Both the position numbers and the translations under genes were made by a program. Source: Fidelibacterota bacterium (lineage in GTDB: Bacteria; Fidelibacterota; UBA8477; JABMPR01). Taken from it: a DNA stretch of 45,548 nt. The notes beneath the pieces were generated by a model. It worked only from the letters and a program-made list of their open reading frames with translations, ran no database searches and was not told where the DNA came from. Below, one piece after another: positions 1 to 8,953 of the stretch (positions within the stretch are counted from its first letter, which is position 1; each line of letters opens with the position of its first letter). The stretch lies in NCBI GenBank assembly GCA_013202385.1, contig JABMOT010000298.1, positions 1 through 45,548 on the forward strand. The letters run 5' to 3'.

Positions 1-30
1 CTGTGGTTATAAATAAGGTTGATAGACAAC

Positions 31-2691
31 ATGGCACAAGAACTCAGCAAACGTTATGATGCCTCACTGATTGAGGATAAATGGTATAAACACTGGTTGG
101 AAAAAAACTATTTCCATTCTGAACCCAACCCTGAAAAGGAACCCTATACCATTGTCATTCCCCCACCAAATGTAACGGGCATTCTAACCATTGGACATGT
201 CCTCAACAATACCATGCAGGATATTCTGATTCGCTGGCGCCGGATGCAGGGACGTGAGGCCTGTTGGATCCCAGGAACGGATCACGCCTCGATTGCCACC
301 GAGACCAGGGTTGTCAACATGCTCCGCGAACAGGGCATCAGCAAACATCAGATTGGCAGGGATGAATTTCTGAGACATGCAGGAATCTGGAAGGAAAAAT
401 ATGGCGGTATTATCATCGAACAGCTCAAAAAGCTGGGCGCATCCTGCGATTGGGAACGGGAACGCTTTACCATGGATGATGAATACTATAAAGCCGTACT
501 CCATTCCTTTGTAGAACTGTATAACGCGGGTCACATCTATAGAGGAAAGCGCCTGGTTAATTGGTGTCCCGCTACCAAATCTGCCATTTCAGATGAAGAG
601 GTCATTTTCCAGGAACGCAACAGTCACCTCTGGTACATGCGCTACCCCATAAAAGATTCTGATGACTACCTTGTCGTAGCAACCACACGCCCGGAAACCA
701 TGCTCGGTGATACAGGTGTTGCTGTTCACCCAGATGATGAACGCTACCAGCATCTCATCGGCAAACATGTCATCCTTCCCCTGGTTGGCCGTGAAATCCC
801 CATTTTCGCCGATACTTATGTGGAGCAGGAGTTTGGAACGGGCTGCGTAAAAATTACTCCCTCACATGACCCCAACGACTGGGAAATGGGCAAACGTCAC
901 CAGCTGGAATTCATCAATATTTTTAACGAAGACGCCTCTCTGAATGCCAATGTGCCCGGTAAATTTATTGGTCTGGATCGTTTTGAGGCTCGCGAAGTTA
1001 TCATTGAGCAGCTGAAAGAACTCGATCTCATTGACAAGATCGAAGAATACGTCCATAAAGTTGGTTACTCGGAACGGGGCAATGTACCCATTGAACCCTA
1101 TGAATCTGAACAGTGGTTTATGAATATGAGCGAACTGGTGAAACCTGCCCTGCAGTCTGTTCGTGACGGTAAAATAGAATTCCATCCAGCCCATTGGACG
1201 AAGACTTATGAACACTGGATGACCAACATTAAGGACTGGTGCATCAGTCGTCAATTGTGGTGGGGGCATCGGATTCCTGTCTACACCTGTCAGGATTGTA
1301 ATGAGATAATGGTGCAAGTCGAAGCGCCCAGTGTCTGTAAAAAGTGCAGTTCAAAAAACATAAAGCAGGATGAAGATGTCCTGGATACCTGGTCTAGCTC
1401 CTGGCTCTGGCCATTTGCAGTCCATCAGTGGCCTGGGGATAGTAAAGAGCTAGCCTACTATTATCCAACAAATGATCTGGTAACGGGTCCTGATATCATT
1501 TTCTTCTGGGTCGCCCGTATGATTATGGCCGGTCATGAGTTCATGGGTGAGATCCCCTTCAGAAATGTGTATTTCACCAGTATTATCCGTGATGGACAAG
1601 GGCGTAAAATGTCCAAATCCCTTGGTAACTCACCGGATCCCCTGGATTTAATTGCCAAATATGGAGCCGATGCATTGCGTTTTGGCACCATGCTCATTGC
1701 CCCCAAGGGTCAGGATATTCTCTTTTCGGAAGAACGGCTTGAAGTTGCCCGAAATTTTATGAACAAAGTCTGGAATGCCAGTCGTTTTGTCCTGATGAAT
1801 AAAGCTTTTGAACTTACTGCTGATCATCTGGATCCTGAGAAGTGGGAGAACATGGAGCTGGCTGATCGCTGGATTCTCCACCGCTTGAATGCGACCATAG
1901 AACGCGTGACCCGTCAATTGGAGGCTTTTTCCTTTGATGAAACGGCGCGATCGCTTTGGGATTTTATCTGGAATGATTTCTGTGACTGGTACATTGAAAT
2001 GATCAAATCGCGACTTTACGATGGGACAGAAACAGAAAAACAGACCGTTATGGCGATTGCCATTTATGTTTTAAGGGATGTCATGAAAATGATCCACCCC
2101 TATGCGCCTTTTATGAGCGAGGAAATCTGGCAACAAGTGAAGCTGGCGGAAGAGCCAGACCTTGTTGTGGCAGAATGGCCCCGCGTCAGGGAGGTTTTTC
2201 ACGCCCCTGCTGAGGCGAAAGAGACGGATTTTCTTAAAAAAGTTGTCACAGCAGTGCGTACCATCCGTTCTGAAATGAATTTACCGCCCTCCCTGGGCAT
2301 CAAGCTGGTGGGTCGGGTACATTCTCAGAGGCAATTGGATATTCTCACTAAGACACAGGCCACCATTTCAAAACTGACCAGGGCAGAATCCATCGAACTG
2401 GGCATGGATGTAGAGAAACCGTCCTTTTCAGCCTCTGCCATGGTTGATAAAATGGAACTGTTTATTCCCCTGGAAGGTCTTATTGATCTGCAAAAAGAAA
2501 TTGAGCGTCTGGAAAAGGAGATCAGTGACACACAAGGTTTTCTCAAATCGGTTCAAGGGAAATTGGCCAATAAGAGTTTTGTGGATCGTGCACCTGCGGC
2601 AGTAGTAGCCAAAGAACATGAGAAGCTTGACCATTATAGCGAGTCTCTCAAGAAGCTCAGGGCTCACCTGGAAACCATGAAAGCGCTTTAA
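31..2691 (+). CDS. valS: Valyl-tRNA synthetase
   Basis: Class I aminoacyl-tRNA synthetase that charges tRNA-Val in the cytoplasm. The 886-residue protein has the family order: PPPNVTG followed by the HIGH-type motif TIGHV near the N-terminus, a large editing domain with the TTRPETMLGDT signature, a zinc-type Cys cluster (CQDC...CKKC), then KMSKS in GRKMSKSLGNS, an anticodon-binding domain, and the C-terminal coiled-coil arm typical of bacterial ValRS. The ATG at 31 (MAQELSKRYD) is preferred over an in-frame TTG at 19, because AAGG at 15-18 lies upstream and homologues begin near this point. Length is normal. The next gene lies about 90 bases downstream and is functionally unrelated. Confidence 0.97.
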   Translation: MAQELSKRYDASLIEDKWYKHWLEKNYFHSEPNPEKEPYTIVIPPPNVTGILTIGHVLNNTMQDILIRWRRMQGREACWIPGTDHASIATETRVVNMLREQGISKHQIGRDEFLRHAGIWKEKYGGIIIEQLKKLGASCDWERERFTMDDEYYKAVLHSFVELYNAGHIYRGKRLVNWCPATKSAISDEEVIFQERNSHLWYMRYPIKDSDDYLVVATTRPETMLGDTGVAVHPDDERYQHLIGKHVILPLVGREIPIFADTYVEQEFGTGCVKITPSHDPNDWEMGKRHQLEFINIFNEDASLNANVPGKFIGLDRFEAREVIIEQLKELDLIDKIEEYVHKVGYSERGNVPIEPYESEQWFMNMSELVKPALQSVRDGKIEFHPAHWTKTYEHWMTNIKDWCISRQLWWGHRIPVYTCQDCNEIMVQVEAPSVCKKCSSKNIKQDEDVLDTWSSSWLWPFAVHQWPGDSKELAYYYPTNDLVTGPDIIFFWVARMIMAGHEFMGEIPFRNVYFTSIIRDGQGRKMSKSLGNSPDPLDLIAKYGADALRFGTMLIAPKGQDILFSEERLEVARNFMNKVWNASRFVLMNKAFELTADHLDPEKWENMELADRWILHRLNATIERVTRQLEAFSFDETARSLWDFIWNDFCDWYIEMIKSRLYDGTETEKQTVMAIAIYVLRDVMKMIHPYAPFMSEEIWQQVKLAEEPDLVVAEWPRVREVFHAPAEAKETDFLKKVVTAVRTIRSEMNLPPSLGIKLVGRVHSQRQLDILTKTQATISKLTRAESIELGMDVEKPSFSASAMVDKMELFIPLEGLIDLQKEIERLEKEISDTQGFLKSVQGKLANKSFVDRAPAAVVAKEHEKLDHYSESLKKLRAHLETMKAL

Positions 2692-2724
2692 GTGGGCATC
2701 AAAAAGGGTAAATCATTTAGCAGC

Positions 2725-2742
2725 CTGGGATTCGAATCCCAG
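2725..2742. repeat. 18-nt perfect palindrome resembling a tRNA T-arm
   Basis: CTGGGATTCGAATCCCAG is a perfect palindrome between valS and the phosphatase gene. Its centre, TTCGAAT, is the consensus T-loop of tRNAs, and the bases that follow (CCTGGCCATACCA) look like an acceptor strand with a terminal CCA. No matching 5' acceptor half, D-arm or anticodon arm is found upstream, and the T-loop would be 8 nt rather than 7. It may be a tRNA 3'-end remnant, an attachment-site scar, or simply a hairpin at the end of the valS transcript. There is no T-tract. Confidence 0.35.
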
Positions 2743-2782
2743 CCTGGCCATACCACTAAACGATATTAGATCGAAGAAAGTC

Positions 2783-4423
2783 GTGAGAATCATTTACAAA
2801 ACATTGTTCCTTGTCATTGCATTGTCATTTTTCTCTTGCAGCCAGGAAGTCGAAAAACCGCGGTTGGTCATTGTAATCTCCTTTGACCACCTTGCATATA
2901 ACACATACTCGCACTACCTCCCGATCTTTTCAGGCGGGTTTAAATGGCTTCATGATCACGGGGTCACTTTTAACAATGCCCATCATGAACATGGTTATAC
3001 ATCAACTGGACCCGGTCATTTCGTATTGGGCTCAGGGCTCTATCCAGGACCTGTTGGCGTTTTAGGAAACAACTGGTACGATCCTGTGAAAGACAAAGAC
3101 GTCTATTGCGTTGACGATGCAAATGCAAAAGCTCTTGATATTCCTTCGTCCAGCGTGTCATATGGACAGGTAAATGGAACCACTTATGGCGACTGGTTAA
3201 AAGCGGTCTCTCCCGCCTCAAAAGTATATGCAGTTGCAACGAAAGACCGAGCCGCTATCATGATGGGGGGCAAAAACCCTGATCTGGTAATCTGGTACAA
3301 TTGGAACGGTGCCTTTACTACCACTGATTACTATACCAAGACCATCCCAGCCTGGCTTCATAAATTTAACACTCAGGCAAATATGATTTCATATAGAGAT
3401 TCTGTCTGGACCAAATCGCTTCCTGAGGCTAGGTATGCAGAATATACCCATGGAGATTTTTTTAATGGTGAGACCGACAGATATCTTGACACCCCTTATT
3501 CCCCGGTTTTCCCTATCGGTTTTGAGCCTCAATGGGGCGATGCAAAAGTGCTTAGCGAGCTGGGGAACCGCCCCTGGATGGATCGTCAGCTTCTAGATTT
3601 GGCCAAGGTGCTAATTGATGAAGAACAATTGGGTCAAGACGCGACACCAGACATTTTAAGTATTGGGCTTTCAACCATGGATCTGGTTGCACATTATTAT
3701 GGTCCATATTCTCATGAAGTCATGGATCATTTGATCAAGACAGATCAATATTTATTGACCTTTTTGAACTATCTGGACGATGAGATTGGACTGGAAAACA
3801 TCTTATTTGCCCTCTCTTCCGATCATGGAGGCCTCCCTTTACCAGAACATCGGACTCAGATTGAGGGGAAACCCGGTGGTCGTGTTAACGAAGATGATTA
3901 TTGGGCTGCTCGAGAGAGTGCTTATGCTGCTCTGGACTCAATATATGGCACTCATCGATTTATCCATCGCAAGGGCTCGAGTTATTTCTATAGTCAGGCC
4001 ATCATGGACTCAATGCAGGTAGTGTCAACGGTCGTGGATTCAATTCTTCAGGTTCACATGGAATCAGTAGCGGGAATCCAGCGCCTCTATTCGAAAGCAG
4101 AGCTTCTGGACCCCGATCCATCAGATCGAAGCGCTGTCCGCCTTGGCCATTTTATGCATTCGGAGTTGAGCCCCGATTTATACACACTGGAAACAGAAGG
4201 CTGGCTGTTCCGAAATCCGTATGGAACGTCCCATGGGACACCCTATGAATATGATAGTCATGTCCCGATTATTTTCAGCGCTTTAGCATTCAACACCCTG
4301 GTCTTGACAGACTCAGTTTCTACAACAGACCTGGCACCTACTTTAGGTGATATCCTGGGGGTCTCGCCTCTGAACAAAGTAGATGGCATTAGCCTGAAGT
4401 CTCGACTTTATGACCTTCGGTAA
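2783..4423 (+). CDS. PafA-type alkaline phosphatase lipoprotein
   Basis: Alkaline-phosphatase-superfamily metalloenzyme, probably a periplasmic or surface phosphomonoesterase. The N-terminus has a hydrophobic stretch ending in FFSC (Cys19), a lipobox-like signal. Metal and catalytic features fit the family: Asp35 in ISFDH, the Thr nucleophile in TSTGPGH (about residue 75), NNWYD, the phosphate-binding KDR pair (Lys154, Arg156) typical of PafA/SPAP enzymes, the late SDHGG motif and the SHGTPYEYDSH metal site. The KxR pair argues for a monoesterase rather than a phosphodiesterase, by analogy with PafA. Length (546) is normal for the family. It begins with GTG, and no other in-frame start precedes the signal peptide. 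It appears to be a single gene. Confidence 0.88.
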   Translation: MRIIYKTLFLVIALSFFSCSQEVEKPRLVIVISFDHLAYNTYSHYLPIFSGGFKWLHDHGVTFNNAHHEHGYTSTGPGHFVLGSGLYPGPVGVLGNNWYDPVKDKDVYCVDDANAKALDIPSSSVSYGQVNGTTYGDWLKAVSPASKVYAVATKDRAAIMMGGKNPDLVIWYNWNGAFTTTDYYTKTIPAWLHKFNTQANMISYRDSVWTKSLPEARYAEYTHGDFFNGETDRYLDTPYSPVFPIGFEPQWGDAKVLSELGNRPWMDRQLLDLAKVLIDEEQLGQDATPDILSIGLSTMDLVAHYYGPYSHEVMDHLIKTDQYLLTFLNYLDDEIGLENILFALSSDHGGLPLPEHRTQIEGKPGGRVNEDDYWAARESAYAALDSIYGTHRFIHRKGSSYFYSQAIMDSMQVVSTVVDSILQVHMESVAGIQRLYSKAELLDPDPSDRSAVRLGHFMHSELSPDLYTLETEGWLFRNPYGTSHGTPYEYDSHVPIIFSALAFNTLVLTDSVSTTDLAPTLGDILGVSPLNKVDGISLKSRLYDLR

Positions 4424-4587
4424 CCCCCTCGTAAGTACGCGGACACAGACACAGATCGACGGAACCTTTTCCAGGAAATAGTGGTGTCGCCCCTTTTCAG
4501 TCATTCTCAGGCAGCCTAAGTCATTGTTATTATCTAACAAGACCTTATATTTGGGTTAAAGTTTATCAAACAGGAAGGAGTTGTTCT

Positions 4588-5478
4588 ATGCGAACGCAAA
4601 ACAATCCGAGGGTGTTTCCCGGTCTATTGATCTTTCTTGGATTATTTCTTCTTCAGCAATGTGCCTGGTTTCACAAAGATACGAGCGAGTCGGAGCTTAT
4701 AAAACCGCACCCTGTAGGAGGGTACGAAACCTTAAGCAACGCAATAAACTATCCGCGTTCTGCCCGGGAGCGAGGTATTGAGGGCAGTGTGACGATTAAT
4801 GCTCTGGTGTCAAAAGATGGGCTGGTGGTAGAAACCCTTATTGTCGATGCCCTTGATCCTGAACTGGATCAGATTGTTACGAATGCGGTTAAACGGACGC
4901 TATTCGAACCAGCTTTGAGAAAAGGCAAACCGGCTTCCGTGTGGATCTCCATCCCTTTTGTGTTTTCGCTGAGCGAATGGAGCATGAAGAACTCTCCATT
5001 TAAGACATTCAAAATGACGATTCGACCCAGCTCCACGTATAAAAGTTTTGATGTTGAGCTTTACGGAAAACTGAAAGATGATGTAGAGCTACCGCTGCGA
5101 ATAGAATGTTTACTACCCTTTAATTTTGAAAAAACCTGGGTTAAGAAGGCCAGTGATGTGATCCAGGCCAGCGGGACAGTGAAAGATGAAAGCGGTGAAT
5201 GGCTTGTATTTCAAACCGCTGAGAAGGAGCTGTCTTTTGGTTTTAGCTATAACCTGCTGGAAATCTTGAAACAAACCCATTTCCAATATAAATTTGCCCT
5301 AAATCACGCCCTCCCTGATTGGGAATTGGCTGTTGTCAGTGAAGCCCAAAATCTGCGTTTTAGCCAGAGCCCTGACCGAAGCACCGTGGAGGAGGATGGA
5401 AGGGTCAGAGTTGAATACGACCTAAAAAGTCTGGAAATTTATGAACCCAGATATCTTGAAATCGAACTCCAGATATAG
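4588..5478 (+). CDS. TonB C-terminal domain protein
   Basis: The 296-residue protein starts with a hydrophobic segment (about residues 11-25) ending in LLQQC. This could be a lipoprotein signal, but Gln before the Cys is a poor lipobox, so a membrane anchor is also possible. Residues about 45-120 form a TonB C-terminal domain: YPRSARERGIEGSV, then VSKDGLV and a late F-PA-RKGKPASVW segment, as in energy-transducer TonB proteins. The rest, about 175 residues rich in beta-type sequence, is not recognised. There is no Pro-rich spacer like that of classical TonB. A ribosome site AGGAAGGAG lies about 7 bases upstream. It precedes the GldLM-like operon by 155 bases in the same direction, so a link to that motor is possible but unproven. 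Confidence 0.75.
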   Translation: MRTQNNPRVFPGLLIFLGLFLLQQCAWFHKDTSESELIKPHPVGGYETLSNAINYPRSARERGIEGSVTINALVSKDGLVVETLIVDALDPELDQIVTNAVKRTLFEPALRKGKPASVWISIPFVFSLSEWSMKNSPFKTFKMTIRPSSTYKSFDVELYGKLKDDVELPLRIECLLPFNFEKTWVKKASDVIQASGTVKDESGEWLVFQTAEKELSFGFSYNLLEILKQTHFQYKFALNHALPDWELAVVSEAQNLRFSQSPDRSTVEEDGRVRVEYDLKSLEIYEPRYLEIELQI

Positions 5479-5633
5479 GTCACAGAAGATAAATAAGACT
5501 AGAATCATCCTTGACAATCAAGACACCGGACCCAAATTTAAGGACATGGTGAAAAAGCAAAAATTTTACGGATTGCTTGTGCTTTGTATATGCAAGCGCT
5601 AAAAATAACAGACTAATTATGGAAGAATAAGTT

Positions 5634-6164
5634 ATGGAAAAAGTACAGGGCTATACTCGCAAAAAAACAGTTATGGAACAATACCCCAGCCGACAGGCTC
5701 TGGTTTACTCAGGAGCTGCCTTCCTGATCTTGGTCACGGGAATGAGAACCGTTCTCTCGGTCGCTGAAGAGGGTTTTGGATTTATAGAATATGTGACAAT
5801 TGGCGCCCTGGCTATAGAGTTTAGCTTATTACTACTTTATGCGTTTACAATATTTCAGGCCGGAAAAGAAACCTTTGAGATCACCCTCCATGAGGAAGTT
5901 GAAGCCATGGAACATGGAGAGGTTGATGGAAGTAGCGCACCATCAGGCGATTTTTCAGTTCGATCGGCAGATGTCCCTGAAATAGCGAAAGAGATCAACA
6001 AGTTTACCACCCTGGCCAGCAGTCTGGTTGAGAAGTTAGCCAAAAATGTGGAACAGAGTCAGGCTTTAAATAAGCACATGGAGGAGTTGGCTGATGAACA
6101 GATCAATATCCGTGTACGGAACGAAATTCAACGTCTGTTAAGCGCAAATCTTTCCTCGAAATAA
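5634..6164 (+). CDS. gldL: GldL-like motor protein (two-helix inner-membrane stator)
   Basis: Predicted inner-membrane component of a GldLM-type proton motor. The 176-residue protein has two N-terminal transmembrane helices (about residues 23-43 and 52-71) followed by a cytoplasmic, helical, coiled-coil-prone tail (about 110-170). This is GldL topology. Helix 1 carries Arg38, where Flavobacterium GldL has a Lys. Helix 2 reads GALAIEFSLLLLYAF, placing Glu62 where the essential membrane Glu of GldL lies. The overall sequence is divergent, so the call rests on topology, these charged residues and the adjacent gldM-like gene. A GGAAGAA site lies about 6 bases before the ATG. The next gene starts 18 bases after the stop. 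Confidence 0.72.
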   Translation: MEKVQGYTRKKTVMEQYPSRQALVYSGAAFLILVTGMRTVLSVAEEGFGFIEYVTIGALAIEFSLLLLYAFTIFQAGKETFEITLHEEVEAMEHGEVDGSSAPSGDFSVRSADVPEIAKEINKFTTLASSLVEKLAKNVEQSQALNKHMEELADEQINIRVRNEIQRLLSANLSSK

Positions 6165-6182
6165 GTAGACAGGAGTAGCCGC

Positions 6183-7595
6183 ATGGCTGGCCAAAAAAAG
6201 TTCCAAGCTCGTGTTGAAGTTTATTTCATTATATATATCGCCACGATCGTCAGTTTCTTCGCTATTGAAGGCGAAGTAAAACATTTTAAGGACAGCCAGA
6301 AGAAAATTCTGCTGGAAGTGTCCAAAGATAAAATTCAAAACCTGGTGACTATCAGGAATGCAACGGATCTCCACAGTAAAGATTCCATCAGTCTAAAAGT
6401 GCAACTCGATGGTGCCTTTGAAAAGGACTCCTTTGAAGGAACGGTGCATCTCAATCCCATTGACGCACCTGAAGAACTCAATCTTAAAGAATTGTCTTAC
6501 GCTCTCGCAGCTAAAAATAATGATCCTGACAATAAGACATTTATGGCACTTATACCGAAGTCTGATTTTGACCTGAAATCTGATGTACTCTATCGAATGT
6601 CAGCAGACATCAGTGTAATGCCGGATGAAAAGCTGGTTGAGCAGGAGCTTTCCAAGTCATATTCAGAAAAGTTAATTGTCCAGAAAATAATGGATGCCAT
6701 GACTGATGTAGGTAAAATTTCTCTGGAAAAAAAATTCCAAAATACCCTGGATCCTACAGGGGGAGCCATTCAGGCACCTTTTACGATTACTGTTGATCGT
6801 CCCAAGGTGAGTATTGTAGAAGGGCTACCCTGGGAAGTTCGTGTCATTATTGGTGGAATCGCCGATATTGATGATCTTGAACTCACAGCTTTAAAAGGTT
6901 CCGAGCTGGTTGGCAAATTGGAATCAGGTATTCCGGTAGCCCTGGTGGCGGGCCGAGGTCGAAAAGATGGACGCATCACCTTACGTGGAACAAGACTTTC
7001 TGATGAAGTGGCAGTTGATGTAGACTTCGAACTCCAGGTGCGACCCCCCGTTTGGGTGAAAAAACCGAGCGAAACAGAAGCATATGTTGGTGATCCTATC
7101 CTGTTTGAGGGCGCTCTGCGTGATATTCCTTCCTCAGAGACCTCCATTCGCGTAGGTGGAACAGCTGTACGTGGCGGGATAATGCCGGGAACCCTGGCCC
7201 AACTGTCCAATTTGACCGAAGAAGGGAATGTCTCCTTCCAGGTTCTGGTTGATGGCCGTGAAGTAAAAGGGATGAGCCACACGCTCAGCGTGATCAAACC
7301 ACCAGCACCAAAAATATCCACCAACCCAGTGGGACGTGATGGAAACTTCCTGACCTTTGAAATCGTGACTTATGGAAAAAATAACGCGATCCGCAGATTC
7401 CGCAAAAAAGGTGGAATCGGCTCCAACCGACAACTTGGCGAGGCTCAGATATTGGGGAGCCGCAAGATTTACCGCTGGGAAGTTGAGCTGGAAGAGCCCT
7501 TTGAAAAAGCCGAGACCCAGGAAATCAAATTCAGCGTTGATGATGAAAATAAAACGGTGGAGGACTACCGGAAAATATTCATTTATAATTATTAA
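6183..7595 (+). CDS. gldM: GldM-like motor protein (periplasm-spanning rotor)
   Basis: Predicted partner of the preceding GldL-like protein. The start MAGQKKFQAR resembles the MAGGK...R start of GldM, including Arg10 just before the only transmembrane helix (about residues 12-28). The remaining 440 residues are periplasmic: a helical region to about residue 190, then several beta-rich segments with Ig-like spacing (IT-VDRPKVSIVEGLPWEVRV, PPVWVKKPSETEAYVGD, SVIKPPAPKIS), like the D1-D4 rod of GldM/PorM. Length (470) is a little shorter than the roughly 515 of Bacteroidota GldM. AGGAG at 6171-6175 sits 7 bases before the ATG. In the GldM family the rod reaches the outer-membrane complex. Here the following genes encode outer-membrane proteins. 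Confidence 0.75.
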   Translation: MAGQKKFQARVEVYFIIYIATIVSFFAIEGEVKHFKDSQKKILLEVSKDKIQNLVTIRNATDLHSKDSISLKVQLDGAFEKDSFEGTVHLNPIDAPEELNLKELSYALAAKNNDPDNKTFMALIPKSDFDLKSDVLYRMSADISVMPDEKLVEQELSKSYSEKLIVQKIMDAMTDVGKISLEKKFQNTLDPTGGAIQAPFTITVDRPKVSIVEGLPWEVRVIIGGIADIDDLELTALKGSELVGKLESGIPVALVAGRGRKDGRITLRGTRLSDEVAVDVDFELQVRPPVWVKKPSETEAYVGDPILFEGALRDIPSSETSIRVGGTAVRGGIMPGTLAQLSNLTEEGNVSFQVLVDGREVKGMSHTLSVIKPPAPKISTNPVGRDGNFLTFEIVTYGKNNAIRRFRKKGGIGSNRQLGEAQILGSRKIYRWEVELEEPFEKAETQEIKFSVDDENKTVEDYRKIFIYNY

Positions 7596-7643
7596 CCGGA
7601 AGCGAGATAAATCTATGTTAAATGTAATTAAAGGGAGGTAGAT

Positions 7644-8942
7644 GTGAAAAATCGTAACCTCATAGCACTGCTTACCATGCTCAGCTTTGTTTCCACTATG
7701 TGGGCACAAAGTTTTCAAGAAACAGGCAAGCTGGAATGGGTTGTCAAAGATCGTGAGTTTAGCCGTTCATTTATGGAAGCCTATATCGATACCCTCATGA
7801 CAATAGATGATATGGCCGAATTGGAAGTCCAGGAAACAGACGAATTACGCGTCATTGTCGGAATCGATGTCGAAGGGAATTCCAGCCTGGAAAACATCTA
7901 TGCTAAAGGCCGTAGCGGTGTGTTGAATAAGCTGGCTAAAGCCGTATTGGACAGTATGGATGCAGAAATGATTGACAACATTCAAAGCAGGCGTTACAAC
8001 TGGGACTATCTTTCTGCCGTAGATGTTGGGGGCGGTCGCGGAGATGTGATCAATGTGTTTGAGGAGCGTAGCAACAAACAAGTTCGGGATGCATTCTGGT
8101 GGACCCATCGCCGGGTAGACATTTCCGTATTTCCGCGTATTTTTATTCGTGTAAATCCAAATTTTGCCTTTGCTGCTGAATTTGGACGCCAGGATCTAGG
8201 TTTTCCCGCGGCAGCCTCGCGAACGCTGAATATGGGTTTGGCCACCGAAGTGTTAAAATTTTACGCAACCCTTCCTGCGTCCTATTTAAACCTGAACAGT
8301 AGCAGTAACCCCCTTGAAGGAACCTTTGGTGGCGTACTCAAGTTTGATTCACCCAGTTTTGGTGGCAGTATTTCCTTCCAGGACATGAACTTCCTTGGAA
8401 CAACAGATACCAGTAATTTTTTGAGCCCCAAAAACGCTGTCTATAATCCAGCTTCAGGCCAATTTTACTATAGTTTTACCAGTCGAATTGGGTCCCCTGC
8501 AGATCAACCAGGTTTTGTTCCGATTGGATCGTTGCGTTTGCAAATTGGATTTACCTTTATGCAGTTTGCTTATGGCCAGGTTTTCAACGAATCAGGCATT
8601 TCTGATGGCACTGGTGCATATCATCAACTGGATAAATCAGGAGCCCTGGAATCGATGTTCGGTCTTTTTCGTGTCGAGTATGCCTCAGACATGAACAACC
8701 GATTTTTTAACAAAATTAAAATGGCCGGGCAGCTAAATATGGGTCTGGATGGATTTGGCGGCTTTGACTTTACCACCAGTTATACAATTACAGAATGGTT
8801 GGGTGTCAATTTGAATCTGACCTATTTTTGGAAACCAATGGTCTTCACTTATGAAGATCCTGATCCCACATTAACATCAGTGCTAGAATATGAGTGGAAA
8901 CCTGGTTTCTTTATCGTTCCCTCAGTAGCGCTGTACTTCTAG
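7644..8942 (+). CDS. Outer-membrane beta-barrel protein, motor-associated (paralogue 1)
   Basis: The 432-residue protein has a signal peptide (cleavage after MWAQ) and an N-terminal domain of about 130 residues. It then runs through alternating aromatic/glycine beta-strands from the motif FWWTH (about residue 150) to a C-terminal Phe (SVALYF), the signature of outer-membrane barrels. GTG start with GGGAGG at 7633-7638, five bases upstream. It lies 48 bases after the GldM-like gene and is followed at once by a paralogue, suggesting both are outer-membrane partners of the motor. The N-terminal domain occupies the operon place of GldN but shows no convincing GldN motif by eye. The role is inferred from context only. 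Confidence 0.7.
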   Translation: MKNRNLIALLTMLSFVSTMWAQSFQETGKLEWVVKDREFSRSFMEAYIDTLMTIDDMAELEVQETDELRVIVGIDVEGNSSLENIYAKGRSGVLNKLAKAVLDSMDAEMIDNIQSRRYNWDYLSAVDVGGGRGDVINVFEERSNKQVRDAFWWTHRRVDISVFPRIFIRVNPNFAFAAEFGRQDLGFPAAASRTLNMGLATEVLKFYATLPASYLNLNSSSNPLEGTFGGVLKFDSPSFGGSISFQDMNFLGTTDTSNFLSPKNAVYNPASGQFYYSFTSRIGSPADQPGFVPIGSLRLQIGFTFMQFAYGQVFNESGISDGTGAYHQLDKSGALESMFGLFRVEYASDMNNRFFNKIKMAGQLNMGLDGFGGFDFTTSYTITEWLGVNLNLTYFWKPMVFTYEDPDPTLTSVLEYEWKPGFFIVPSVALYF

Positions 8943-8953
8943 GAGGATTTGAG

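Noticed and set aside
5511-5539. Possible sigma-70-type promoter before the GldL-like gene (TTGACA, 17-base spacer, AAATTT)
   Set aside because: The -35 is a perfect match but the -10 matches the consensus at only two positions, and promoter consensus in this lineage may differ. Not reported as a feature.
5634-6164. GldL-like protein as an ExbB or MotA homologue
   Set aside because: ExbB has three helices and MotA four; only two helices are present here, with a charged residue in each, as in GldL.
7615-7641. Eight-codon leader peptide ahead of the first barrel gene (MLNVIKGR)
   Set aside because: It contains the Shine-Dalgarno site of the next gene and has no ribosome site of its own; probably chance.
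7134-7718. Long minus-strand open frame opposite the GldM-like gene and the start of the first barrel gene
   Set aside because: It lies fully opposite well-supported plus-strand genes, has no ribosome site and its product has no recognisable domain.
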